Shown: in pieces, positions 51,610-64,000 of the stretch
How the letters are laid out: each line of letters starts with the position of its first letter
How positions within the stretch are numbered: position 1 is the first letter of the stretch
Assembly (NCBI GenBank): GCA_019802505.1
Contig: JAFMOC010000007.1
Span: 6,352,001-6,416,000, forward strand
DNA from: Corydoras sp. C115
Taxonomy: Eukaryota > Chordata > Actinopteri > Siluriformes > Callichthyidae
Reading direction: 5' to 3'
DNA: 64,000 nt
Notes under the pieces: generated by a model
What the model was told of the DNA's origin: nothing
The model's input: only the letters and a program-made list of their open reading frames with translations
Database searches by the model: none
Program-made: the position numbers and the translations under genes

Positions 51610-51870
51610 ACTACCGTAAAACTCAGTATGTGCATTTAGCTATTTGTGGTGCCCAATCATGTGGTACTTTGTATGCTATTTTTAAGAAATTGCCATTTAA
51701 TCAGAAGCCAGTGCAAGTTTGGTAAAATGGGTCTTATTGCAAAAATGCTTTCTTGCTGTAGTCAAGACTAAAGCTGCTGCATTTTAAACCAGTCATTGCA
51801 AAAATAAGAACATCTTGTCACAAGAACATTACAATAACTAAACATTTACCTATCTCTTTTGTTTGTTGAG
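51610..51870 (-). pseudogene. Decayed LINE reverse-transcriptase C-terminal fragment
   Basis: On the minus strand, about 51735-51690 reads IRPILPNLHWLLI, similar to the TPLLxSLHWLPV motif of L2-type enzymes, followed by a weakly matching LGTTNS at the place of GxAPPYL. The order and spacing fit, but frames are broken. It is older than the copy at 20 kb. Confidence 0.45.
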
Positions 51871-52424
51871 CAGGGAGTAACCATATTTCTTTTCTCCATC
51901 AATTCTTTTATTGTGGGCATTTCTCTTCATTTAAACCAAAAAGTATGCCAAAATTCTGTATAGACTTTTACAGTGTATGTGCCGTGACAGACTTCATCTT
52001 GGCTTTCTTGAAAAAATGCCCTACTACTTCTCTAAACTTGATGTGGTGCTTTGCATTTTTTGGTTTTCCAAACATACTCTGTATCAAGTAATGCAAAATG
52101 TAAGTAGCTCTAAAATCAGGATCTTTTTTATTACTTTTGCTAAGAATTGGGATTTAATGTGCTCAATGTGGATTTAATGAGTTTACTAAGTACAAGTGTC
52201 CAGATATTGTTATTTGCTGTGTTATAATTCTATCAATATAGCATAGATTAAATGTGCAGTTGGACAAGTGGATGACGGATTTGTTTTACAATTACCAGCA
52301 GTGTCCACCTGTTCATATAATCTAACTAACTAAAAATGGTTTATCATCTTTGGGTAAAAGCAAAGAGCTGTCTTAAGATCTACACAACCATATTGTTGTA
52401 GCGCATACTCATGGTAAAATATAA

Positions 52425-52990
52425 ATATTATTGAACTCCACTGAGCACTGTTGGAGCCATTATCCAGAAGTGGAAAGAACATAATTTCCCCATAAACTGG
52501 CCATGACCAGGTGCTCCTTGCAAGATTTATGGGAGATGTGTCTTAAGAATAACCAGACAAGTTGTCCAAGATCCAAAGACCAATCGTGGAGAGCTTAAAA
52601 AAACCCTGGAATTATTAAGTACAGTCAAAGAAAACAATAATTAATATACTCAAGCACCATGGTCTTTATGCATGCCCACTGAACAAGAATTCATTGCTCA
52701 AGAAAACGCATGTTAAAGCTTGTTTAAGGTTTGCTGCACAACATTTAGACAAGCCTATTGGATACAGGGAGATTATGGTAATGTATTCAATATACATAAT
52801 ACTTCATGCAGAGTTTGTTAAAACCCCACAGTACAAGAAAATCATACCATGTCACAACAACAGTTGGATTAAGAAACATTATTTACATGGACCACGTTTT
52901 TTCATGTTATTTTTACCATTCCCATATAGAACAGAACCTCAAATTAAGCTGAATGGGGTGGTTGGTGAAGCAATTTTATAGTATAAGTAT
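52425..52990 (+). pseudogene. Decayed Tc1-like transposase (N-terminal half), plus strand
   Basis: Plus-strand translation, with frame changes, gives STVGAIIQKWKEHNFPINWP (first HTH), PGAPCKI (AT-hook position), ITRQVVQDPKTNRGELKKTL (second HTH), then KKTHVKACLRFAAQHLDKPI, which normally leads into the first catalytic Asp. The DDE core beyond about 52780 is not recognisable. It belongs to a different Tc1 lineage from the 18.2-kb element (PGAP rather than GRPP). Confidence 0.78.
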
Positions 52991-53976
52991 TTTATAGGTA
53001 TGCATTTTGGCAGTAGCCTGTGGTGAGACAGATGGTAGGAGGTTATTTCAATAATAAGTAATAATATAATCAAGTCATTCTCCGTCTGGCCAAACACATG
53101 CTGATGCAAACATGCAGGGTGCCTGGCTAACTTTTTTTCCCTATATTTTTGCTAACATTAACTAAAAAATAAAATACTACGTCACTGCTACAATATTATT
53201 TAATGATCCATTTTCTAATTATATTTAATTGTTGATTTTATTTTTATTTAATTGTTGATTTAATATTATTATAATCTCATAAAAATGCCTCCCCAAAATA
53301 TTAAAATCTGTTGTACTCTGGTTGTATTAAAGTACAGTATGTGTGACATTGCAGCAAATAAATCTTTACTTGCACTTACATTAACCCTGTCTGATGTGTT
53401 GTTACTTTGCCTAAGGCTCCAGTGGCCCCATGGACATAGTCTTTTTCTGAATTATGCTGTCATCTTGTAGAAACCAGGAAGAAAGTTACCCCCATCCCAT
53501 ACTTTTTTCAATATTTTTTGTTGAGAGGAAAACATTTTCCACATCCATTACATTATGTCATAAATCACACATAGACCAAGCCTTAAGGGGAATAATGGGA
53601 GGAATGTAGTATTTCATACTTCATACACCTGCAATGTATGTGGACGTGCATTTAAGTAACTGGACGTGCAGCCTGTTTTTTCATTGTGGTATGTTGGGAC
53701 AGGTATGATGAGGTGTGGAAATAAAAAGTGAACTATTGCCTACAGAGACACATGTTTGTTGGGCAATGTTCAAAACAAAGGAAAAAGCTGCATTTGTCAT
53801 TATCCTGTTTTATTGAGTTTTGTTTTTCACCCATGTCAGAGAAAAATTGTGAGCTTAATAATAAAATGTTATTGTGTTTCTTGAAATGTATCAATGTACA
53901 TTGGCAAATTATGGTAAAATACACTGATTTTAATATAAATGGTGAATATATACTTTTGTTTAATTTATTTAGGCAG
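52991..53976. other. Intergenic; no gene seen
   Basis: AT-rich. It includes a direct repeat of TTTAATTGTTGATTT at about 53225 and 53247. No exon is recognised. Confidence 0.45.
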
Positions 53977-53988
53977 GTTTATACAGTA

Positions 53989-54329
53989 TCATCATCATTA
54001 TCTCCCGCTTTATCCTCTTATTAGGGTCGCGGTGGGGTTCCCCATGCCCATCCAGGGGAGAACATCTCGGGAGCTGGGCAGATAGACCTAGGACAGGGTG
54101 CCAATCCATCGCTGGGCACACACTCACACAGACACACTCTATATGGGGCAATTTTGAGAATTCAATTGACTTGATCCATGTTTTTGGACTGTGGGAGGAA
54201 ACCGGAGAACCCGGAGGAAACCCACACGGACACGGGGAGAACAATGAAACTCCACCCAGATGGGGATTCGAACCGGGAATCCCTAGCGCTGAGAGGCAAA
54301 TGTGCTAACCACTAAGCCACCGTGCCGCC
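53989..54329 (-). mobile_element. V-SINE copy 15
   Basis: Minus-strand copy flanked by a perfect 12-bp duplication, GTTTATACAGTA, at 53977-53988 and 54330-54341. The tail is a short ATC-type repeat (TCATCATCATTATCTCCCGC) instead of ATTC. Both promoter boxes are intact. Confidence 0.94.
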
Positions 54330-54341
54330 GTTTATACAGTA

Positions 54342-56200
54342 GTTTAATCAAATTAAATACAAGTTGTAGATTTGATTTAATTATTCAAATAACAATGGCA
54401 ATACACATTAATCAACATTAATTTTTCCATTATGTAAAATGTGCCAGGTTTATCTAACTGGCTAATTTTCATCTGCAAACCATGGGCTGAGATTGAGTTT
54501 TACTGTTCAAAATGAAAATACTTGTAACAGCATCAAAACCATTCAGTGTAATATGGCAGATAATGAAAACATTCGGTTTAACATAAAACTAACTAACTAA
54601 ACACAAATATACTAAGGGAAGATGAACTGGAATAACTAGAGGAAGGGACCAAGAAGCAACAATATATTTTTGAAACAAACCTAAAGAACACCATGGTGAT
54701 ACTAAGAGATTTAATTGAAATAACATTAACTAAAAGGCTATACAGGAAATTATTAATCCACAGTAAGTTAATGACAAAAAATCAATATACCCAGATCTAC
54801 AAGCCTTGTGTTCTTGAAATCACAGTCCCATATTTTTATTTTGGCAGGTTGCCAACTAGAGGACCGGTATACTGGTATAATTCAGAGGATAGTGGACCAT
54901 GAAAGTATTTTAGGGTTTGCAGCAGCTGGCACAAGCACACTGGTTTTGCTGGCAGCCAAATCAAGCACAGTGGGGTAAGAAATTGACTCCGGTTCTAATC
55001 AGGGTGCCATCGCCTTAGCTGGATGGATCCTTTTGTGTCCATACTAGACTAAGTAATAATGTCAAGCTCTTCTTCTGTTTCATACAAGTGGATTCAGGTG
55101 TCCTTTCAGTGCAAACATGTTTAGAATCAATGCCTGATCATGTAATATTTTAGACTACATTATTAGACTATTAGCATTAGCATGGTGACAAAATTTACCT
55201 GACCCACTAAATAAGTATAATTTGGCCATCACACGATACCAACACAACACAGTAAACATACAGCCATTAATTTTGAGTTTCTCACAATCTTAAAACAGCT
55301 GTGTAATTAATCAGTGATTAATACAAATAAATAGAGGTATGAGCCAGATTTTTTTTTAAACTAAGAAATCAATTATACAATAATTTTAGGAGGTCTGGTG
55401 ATTAATATGAAACAATGCCAGACCATACTACCCCTTAAAATTTCAGCACTGTTAACTAACAATAATGTTAGGGTAATAGAAATACATTTTCAGCTCATGA
55501 AATCTATTCTGTTGAACTTCTTGAATCCTGCAGAAAAGTTGTCTATTAAGTTGTTCTTGTAATAAAGACATTTCAGGGACAAAAATGTGCAGAAAGTTTA
55601 AATGAATTAAAACTTTACTATGTAAAAATCTATATTTGTTATATTTAAAACAAAAAACAGACCAGATAATCAATCCAGGGTTTTCTTTTGTCTCTTTAAA
55701 CTCAGAAATTATGCCATCTCTGCTCTCCCTAGCATTCTGTCTTCCTTTTTTCCTTGTACACGACAGTAAATCTATTCTTCTTCAGACCTGAGTGGCACTG
55801 CCGCAGGCTATATTGGGCAGCACTGTTCTTTAATAAGACTCGTCTGTCACCAATGGATTCTCACAATCAGATAACCCTACCTTAATCCATCCAGCCATTG
55901 TTCTCTCTGTCTCCCTCGCTGTTTTACCATTTCTATTAGTTTTTATTGGGTACACCTTGTTTTTACGCTCATTGTCCATTTAAACAGCTTAACTTACCAT
56001 ATAGATGCATTTTGTTGTTTTATTATTAAAGAAAATTTTCCATCTGCTTTTCTACACACTGTCTTCCTAAGTTCTGAAAAACTGCTTTGTGAGTTAGGAG
56101 TAGGTCAGATACTTCAAATGTATTAATGATTTTAAGTGTTAGAAGGTTTGATAATTCAGGTTTGATAATTCTACAGCGTAGCTGGTTTTCTCCATAACTA
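54342..56200. other. Intergenic; no gene seen
   Basis: AT-rich DNA. Short open frames show no known domain, and no transposon ends are recognised. Confidence 0.45.
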
Positions 56201-56207
56201 CTGACTT

Positions 56208-56281
56208 GTGGTGTTCTCATTTGTAAGTTGCTTTGAATAAAAGCGTCTGCTTAAATGACTAAATGTAATTGTAAATGTAGA
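56208..56281 (+). mobile_element. L2-like LINE 3' tail, plus strand
   Basis: GTTCTCATTTGTAAGTTGCT, then TTGAATAAAAGCGTCTGCTT and AAATGACTAAATGTAATTG match, in reverse orientation, the conserved 3' tail of the LINE at 20.0 kb. How far the element extends upstream is unclear. Confidence 0.75.
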
Positions 56282-57567
56282 AGCCTTTCTCTGGTTAGGC
56301 AGCTGGAATGCTGTTTTTAAGTTTGGCAAATAGGATAGCTTTAGCTGCTGGGTGGTATGAAAGCTTTCAGCTCGCTGGGTGGTTATAGAGCTGACTAGTG
56401 TCTATACTTCGCTTGTTGGGTCTACCAAAATGAAATGCTACCGACCATAATTCTTTCGAGACTTTTTACTGTTACACAGGCCCTGGGATGATGAAAATAG
56501 GCAACAAGCAGATAAATAAGTTAGTTTATTTAAATATTTATTTACAAAAGCAGACCTTATAGGAGTCACCTATACATGATACTAATACATGAACAAATAA
56601 AGGCTTATAAACATAATTAAAGATACCTGGCCAATCAACACAAAGGATCCAAAATTAACAAAAACTAGAATGAAAACACAGGCAAATTAACTCTAAGCAT
56701 TAACAAACATGGCAATAGTTACTTAAATAACCAAGCATGGAAAAAACACTAAAGTCAGTGTACAAATGCACTAGCCACTTCTAACTGATTGATTCTAACT
56801 GCCTTCTAGTTTTCATCCCTAGAGGTAGTTTGTGGCAGGCCTAGAGCTCACTGAATGAGAGAAAGTTTTATTAGATATTTCTCGATTACTAAGTCGAAGA
56901 CCTACTTCATCTCAGCATCTCTGTTTTACTTTAGCCTGGACTTCATCAAGTATGGCAAATTACTTTTTATTCATTGGGAAATTGCTCAACAGTACTCAAT
57001 TGCCATGATTCACCAAATATTTTTTGACAGACCTGATCTGAATACACCCAATTTATGTCTACAAAGTCACAATGTTGTTACTTAAAGAATAATGAAATCT
57101 GGCATTGTCCGCTAAAATAATCATAAAGACAGTGGAACTTGATGACAGTGTATGTTTCTCCCTAAACATCAATATAAACCTCTGACTCAGTGGTGCCTTT
57201 ACATTTACATATGCACATAGGCCATATGTTCCCATCCCATTACAGATGCTGTTTATTTGCAATTTTGATTGGAAATGGTTTTGGATATTTTTTTTTGTCA
57301 TCCCAAAACACTCACAGCTGAAGTAGAGACTAATAACTGTTTTATTGACTTCCAGATCACTTATTGCACAGGAAACTCAATGGCAATGTTGCACAAAGAT
57401 TTTGTATTTGTATATTTTTAGATAATATAGTTTTAGTTTGCATTTTCTCATTTCTCATTTCAAGTGATATTGATTTTTCAAAGGTATGTAAATCACAGTA
57501 AGATTGTTTATTAATTATATGTTGGTAGCCTCCATGATCATACACATTTTAATATTACAACAACTAC

Positions 57568-57568
<1 letters not shown>

Positions 57569-57600
<32 letters not shown>

Positions 57601-57601
57601 T
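57569..57601 (+). repeat. (AAT)n microsatellite, about 11 units
   Basis: Uninterrupted AAT trinucleotides. Confidence 0.95.
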
Positions 57602-60104
57602 TAAGAAATTATGAATTGTAAATGGTTAAAAGATACTTTAAAATCTTGCACTAAACCTTGTCGTTGAACTCACTGGCTTTAAACTATTACAGCATTTGGC
57701 AGTAGTTAATTATGACCCATACTGGCTTGCAAAGACTAAGCCTTTGGTGGATGCTCCATTTGAATGTGTTTATACCAAAAACAAAATGTCACTTTACTTT
57801 GCATATCTTCTGAAATTTTGTCCACTTGACTGAAGATGGCTGCCTGTCTGCAATTGACCATACAGATGTTTCACTATAAACTACTTTCCTGATCATCAGC
57901 CTTGCCTGTGATGCGAGTTACCTTTGGTCCCAATCTCATTATGTTTTTAATCTAGTATTTTCCCATGCTTCAAATCTTATACATCCCCACTGCTCTCGAG
58001 GCTGCATAAATATAGTTCATGTTCACGATTTTTGTTCATGATGGGTTTGTGGAAAATTGTAGATGATTTGATCCCTTTGTTAATGGTAATACTGTGTCAA
58101 TAGTAATGTGATCTTATTTCTAATCAAAAACTTTGCTAGAGGGAAAGAATACAGCACACAACACATTCCTGCAGATTCCTTTGACACAGCCCATCACTCC
58201 ACAGTGTAATTTAAAAGTGACAAGGTTTCACTGTCAAATTAATGGTGTTCATTAAGTTGCCAGTAACTATAATTATTAACCTTCACAGATGCTGGGGGAT
58301 ACCTTGCTCCTGTCCTTTCAGCATTTCCCTGTTCCTGGCAGTCTTAATTCTATTTTTGCAACGAATATCTTCTGCCCCTAAAATAGTTGTGCACCAGATG
58401 GGCTTTTGCTCAGCTAAAAGCTCCCGAATCGGTCACTTCAGAGTTTAAGGTTAATTTACACTGTCAAAGATTACATCAGCATATTTTACTTGATTTACAC
58501 ATGGCAATAGATCTTTTGCTTGCCACTTTTTCTGCTGAAAAAAAAAGCTGAATAAAGTGAGGTGGGGTGCTGAGTAGTAAGACCTTGGCCTGCCAAACTG
58601 AGCACTTACTGTTCATTCATCACTCTGCTGTTGTCATGTGCATTTAGACATTAGAATTTACCTTTGCATGAAGAGTCTATTTGTCATCCTCATTAGTGTA
58701 CCTCATTCGTCTTACTATGGCCAATCTAATGTGCAGTGCGGAAGGCTTGGGTTGCGTTAATTCTCGCCTGGAGTTCTGGGGCTCATCACTCATTCTGAGC
58801 CACTGTTTAAAGCTACTTCATCAATCTCACACATTATGGTATTGGTGATGTTAGAATGTGGAATCATGCTTGAAGCAAAAGTGGGTGTGTATTTGATAGT
58901 TTTTTTATTATTAAATATAATCACATACTTTGAGGATGTGCAGGCATCAGTGGCTCTTAATGTGATGTGAGTTACATATTTGGAGTAAAACAAAGACACA
59001 AGGATTTATAACAGTACAGTTTGTCAAATTCCAGCATCTAACAAGTCCTGCTGGTCAAACTATGATGTCTAATAAATCAGATTTTTTTAATCACAATTTG
59101 TCAACCAGGATGTTCACTGCAAAAAAAATTACATAATGAAATAAAATTATCTGCCAATATAGCGAGTAAATTATTCTTGTCAAGATTAGTTAACTTTTTC
59201 TTTTGTTTTAAGATTTTCTGACTTGTTTAATTGTTTTTGCCTGGATTTAAATAGGTCTATGCTTTTATCCATAAGTAAATAATTATATAGCTTTAGCAGT
59301 TTTTATAGATCAGTTTCTTTACAGTTTAGTATTTCCTTAAAATTATATCACCCAGTTATTTGGCAATTCCATGTCATTGCAGAATTAGTTTGTGATTTCT
59401 CTTAGTCATTCTGTCTATGTCAGTAACCCATGCTCATTTTAACAAGTCTTGTTAGCTTTGAGCTATGACTTTTATAAACTTTGAGGTTTTAGACAATGAG
59501 AGTTATTTCAACAATCTTCACATGTAACACAATAAATTAACCCCTACATGTTGTATTAAGCCAGCTGGGTTGAGTGTAGAGGGTGGGGATGTAGAAGTGT
59601 ATAGGCCAGATGGAAGGAGACAGAGGAGCAAGCAGGTGCTGAATGAATGTGTGTGAGCAAGTGTGGAGGCCATAACAGAAGAGTTGCCTTGACATGAACA
59701 TCCACCATAAATCCTGTTACTGCCTCAACCCTGCACAGCCCTCCTCCCTTTAGCCATCTTTGCTATTTATTTCTACTCTGCCATATGCTTTAGAGTCCTG
59801 AAGAGTAATTATTTCATAAAGTTATACCTCTGCTGCCACAAACCAGGCTCCTCTGGCTTGCCTCTTAAAGGCTGGAGTATGATTGATTGCTGTCAACAGG
59901 TCACAAGAGCAGAGTACATAGTCACTCAGTTAATACTCTTTATCCCGCTGATTAAAAAACAGCATAATGGCTGTTATCGTTTCTCATTTTTAAATGAATT
60001 TACTATTTTACATGCATGTGGTGAGCTATATTTGCCTATATGAATTAGTTGGACCTACAAAATGGTGAAAATTGTCACCCCACAGTACGAAGTCTGATGG
60101 ATGG

Positions 60105-60165
60105 CATTTTCTGTGTGGAGTTAACTTCTTCCCTTGTCTGCTTGGATTTACTCTGGGAAATTAAT
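60105..60165 (+). mobile_element. Very old V-SINE core remnant
   Basis: TTTCTGTGTGGAGTTAACTT, then CTTCCCTTGTCTGCTTGGAT and TTACTCTGGG align with the DANA-type core (TTTCTGTGTGGAGTTTGCAT, TTCTCC, CGTGGGTTTCCTCCGGG). Only the core is discernible. Confidence 0.5.
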
Positions 60166-63100
60166 ATTATTGGATGTGAAAGCAACACTTTGGTACAGTT
60201 ATAAGGCAAATAATTATTTTGACCATATCATAATTTTTATCCATATTTACTTATATTATAAATATTGTGTTTAAAATCTAGACATACTGGGAATGTAAAG
60301 AGCATTAAATCAGTTTTGTGAAAAACATTAAGCATTGTGATGAACATGCGGAACATGATTGGTTGTATCAGGCCATAATAAAAGGTCATTAAAAGGTCTC
60401 AAAATTGATAAATACAGATACATTTAAATACAACCTTAGATGAACAAGTCTAAGTAAAGTTAAAATTAAGGTCATATTCTGCTAAAGCTTGGCATATATA
60501 TGGCATATATCTTCTTAAATTAAAAGCACACATTGATAAAACTTTTTTTGTAGATTGTGCAGGTGCAAATGTAATGTGGAACATTAATGTAAAATCTGGT
60601 TATAATATTTTTAATATAATTTATAATAAATATACAATTAAACTAACATTTGAAATCTTATAGGCTTTGTAACTGTATAATTGGGGTTTTCTGTGTGTTA
60701 TCAAGATTGCATATTTGGAACATTTGCATATTTGCAATCTTTAGACTAATTTCAGTTATTATACAGTTTATTATTCAGTAAATGACTGCCTTAACTCTTT
60801 AGTCCAATTGAAACCCTGCTCTTTCCATGCTGCAGCTGAATCTAACCAGTAGATAGCAGCAACAGTTGCATCTGTGAGTATGCTGCACATCTCCTTCCCT
60901 GCAATGTATTTATACTATCTCTGTTAAATGTTTCCCATTCATGAGTTTAGTGCTAAGGTTTTTTTTCATTCGGGTTTCAGTTAAGCTGTATATTTAGACT
61001 GTCATAACTCTTCCAAACATCTAATATTTTTGATTGGCTTTATAGCAATTTATTATGAACTATAATTAAATGAATTTGTATTAACTATTAGGAGACATAT
61101 TCTATAATTCATTTCTTTCAGATTTAACCAAGCTTGTGATGACATTTCCTGCAAACTGTGTAAACTGGTCACTTCTTGGTGGTTGTAAATAGTATATAAA
61201 CCTCTGCAGGGTCTGGAAGAGTATGTAAAATGTTGTGATAATCAAATTAATGGTGTGGATTTGAATAGGGGAAACACAGACACCTTTGTCCTAATTTATA
61301 AGATTAACTAAAAGAAATAATTAATTTTATTGTGATTCAGTAATAATACAACACAGTAGATTTAGTATGATTTAGATTAAATAATACGGACACAAAGCAT
61401 TTGTTTATGGCTGGCTGCTGCTTTTTCTCCCTATCTGCTTCTTAGCTTTTCAAGTTGTTGTTTTTGCCAGTGGGCATGCTCAAAACTGTACTACTCAAAC
61501 ACACTCCTAAACAGGTCAACACGGAAGCTTAGTTAAGTATGTGCACGGATAATAACAAATACAAAGCCATAAGGGTGCACTAAAAGGCCTTACATTTTTT
61601 TTTACATTATAAATAAAAAAAGCTAATAACCTTTTACAACATGGCTATAAAATTCTGTCTAGTTGAAATGCCTGAGAAAGTATTGTTATCCTTGGCAAAG
61701 TCAAGTCAAAGTCAAGTCTGGTACCTCACACAGTAAGCAATGAGACATGCATCATGCTAGCCTCTTCTCAGCTGGCAGGACAGAGCAAGTATTTTTTTTG
61801 TCATTTCAACGTTAAATTTGTGTGCAGTACACATCATCATCAAGCAGTATGTGTTGAAGTGTTATACAATTATTCTTATCTGGGTTAATATCTGGTAGCC
61901 ATTTGTAGAGAGATGGAATTTAATTTTAATACCTTTAGAGATATCAATCACTACAAAATAAGCACCAGATATTCTATCACAATCTCTATTTCCAGAAATG
62001 AAATTTTAATGAATTGACATAAATTAGATAACAAAATAAAAATGTATGCATGCAACACTTTCAAAGTCTGCTTTCAACGTTTCAAATAATTTAAATACAA
62101 GATTAACAATAGATCAAAACATAATTTCTTGCAAATTAAATATATTTTAAATTCCAATTATAAATAGCTTATAAAAGTTTTTTTGTGAGGTAAGTTTTTT
62201 AAGTGTATATACTGTATATGTGTTTGTGTGTACTATAATACAACCAAGCAATGATGGATAGTGTTATGTTTTTAAAGCCAATTAGTGTCTGGATCTGTAT
62301 CAGTGCTCATTAATCTTTTGCACAGTAACTAACCAAAATTGACAAAATAACCGAGTTTGGCTAATGATGGTAGATGTTGCCTTTGTTTCTAATGACAGTC
62401 ATTAACCTTTCAATGGCTAAATAATAGCATCTTAATTAATTTGTTTCAAAAGGAAACTTTTTAGTGCAATTTAATTATATTAATGGGCAGCCACAAGGTG
62501 CTTAGCAATAGAAAAGTCCCCCTACACACATGTACACACAAATTCAGATAGTATATATGTACAATTTCATCTTCAGTCCATTTTAGTTATATAATTATCC
62601 ATAATATTTCATTATTATTGAAATATATTTGTTAAATCTTTACTCATAATTAATTAAGATTTTGCATGTATATGTATGAATTTGAATCAGCTCTCTTGAA
62701 CTTTTGCCATGGACCATAACACCATGAAGTAAACTTTTCATTACAACTCTTCTGCCATTTAGACAAATATCTTTCTTTTCCTGCACAGTTGTGCAATTAT
62801 GTTAAATTATAATACATTTAATGATAAATTAATAATTAAATTAAAGTTTTCTTCTTCATATTACAAAAATCCAAATTCATTACTAAATTAAACTAAATAG
62901 AAGTTGAAAGTGAGTTAAGAAAAGAATAAAGCAGTCTCGGTAAACAAGTAAATGTACAGTGCAGAAAAAGTACAGACTTAGTTGTTTCTGACAACTAGAA
63001 TGGGTTCTTCTTTCTAAAAAACCTACACATAACCAGATAAAGACACTGTAATGAAGTAAATCCTACAGCAATCAGTAGTAGCCTGAATACTGCACTGAGT

Positions 63101-64000
63101 CAGTCATTCATCTCTTTCAGGCTTCTTTTCTCCGGATGTGACTGTGGATTTATTATCCTGCTGTGCAGAACTAAAGACTTTGATTTCGTAATACAATTAA
63201 AGCAGTGTGAGGGAAAAAGGCCCAGAACATGCCATGCCAGTCAATATGGGAGATGAGTTTAGATTTATAACTCTGAACAAAAAGTACAAAATCAATCATC
63301 TTATTGAATAATGACATTATGGGCCATAAATTATGCTGAGTTTGAACAGTTACATGAGAGGACAGACATTTGTGCTTGCTACAGTGACATTAATCCTTTG
63401 TGTCACAAAGATATGTGTGTAACATTCATCTCTTCCATAAGCTTACAGGCTAAAACACACAAAAAAACAAAAGAAAAAGTTAATTATCTAAGCAATATAT
63501 ATATATAAGTGTTCGTGAATGTTTTTACAGGAGTGGTGGATGCTTGGCTTTACAGAAACAAAGAGCTTTGGTTATATGTGCATTTACCACACCATAATCA
63601 AACTTAATCTTGGTGACAGAGTTTCTATCTAGACTGATTTCAATAATAATGCATATATCTATGATTGCACTAATATTTATTTTGTCTGCTTACATCTTTA
63701 CTCCTGATGACACAGCGATATTCTCTAATACTTAGTGAATAAGAAGACTACTTATCCCATTTTTGCTCTTTCATTTACTTTGTTGGATGGCAAAATCACA
63801 ACAAGGCTTAAATGGTTTTAGAGAACTTGTCCCGTGAAACAACAAACAAACAGCAAAAAATGAGTGTTCCAGATGCAATGGTTATATAGCGAAGTATAAA
63901 TATGAACTTACCTCAGCTAGTACTAAATATTTTTCTGATGTAATAAAAAAAGATTTATATACCAAAAAACCGCTCTGAATCAGATTTATTATTTTCTCAC

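Larger units (their letters stand above)
56282..64000. other. Gene-free right end, almost free of young repeats
   Basis: No host exon or RNA gene is recognised and none of the young SINE copies is present. There is an (AAT)n run at 57569-57601 and a faint V-SINE core at about 60105-60165. Stretches at 58180-58740, 59560-59880, 60790-60900 and 62270-62470 look complex and rich in homeodomain and TGACAG-type motifs. The window ends in AT-rich DNA. Confidence 0.4.

Overview
This window looks like a piece of a teleost fish nuclear genome, AT-rich and mostly non-coding. It has vertebrate-type split genes with GT-AG introns, a dense family of about 350-bp tRNA-headed SINEs with the vertebrate V-SINE (DANA-like) core and ATGA tails, a Tc1/mariner element with Sleeping-Beauty-like inverted/direct repeats, L2-type LINE debris and long (TA)n and (TG)n microsatellites. 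DANA-like SINEs and abundant Tc1 elements would fit an ostariophysan such as a catfish, characin or cyprinid relative, but the order cannot be fixed from the sequence alone.

Layout. At 1-3902 (minus) lie the first two coding exons of a gene best matched by slc29a3 (ENT3, the lysosomal equilibrative nucleoside transporter); the rest of the gene runs off the left edge. At 6502-10070 (plus) lies a complete four-coding-exon c1d gene (exosome/Rrp6 cofactor, 145 codons). The two genes are head to head, with about 2.6 kb between start codons, and two SINE copies sit between their promoters. From 10.1 kb to 64 kb I find no further host gene. That 54-kb desert carries most of the SINE copies, one almost intact Tc1 element nested in a SINE (17.87-19.79 kb), a 5'-truncated L2-like LINE (20.0-20.95 kb), a solo LTR with target-site duplications (31.93-32.39 kb), decayed Tc1, LINE and LTR pieces, and several unique-looking stretches that could be regulatory. 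In human, C1D lies next to the ETAA1/MEIS1 gene desert, so a regulatory desert is a reasonable guess here, but it is inference.

The most informative results are (1) the slc29a3 and c1d gene models, whose short 5' exons are easy to miss; (2) fifteen well-preserved V-SINE copies, eleven with recognisable 10-14 bp target-site duplications, pointing to a recent burst; (3) a datable nested insertion, in which the SINE's duplications flank SINE plus Tc1; (4) a clean solo LTR; and (5) head-to-head decayed Tc1 copies inside c1d intron 2. I found no convincing undescribed biological system. The unusual content is transposable-element structure and possible cis-regulatory DNA.
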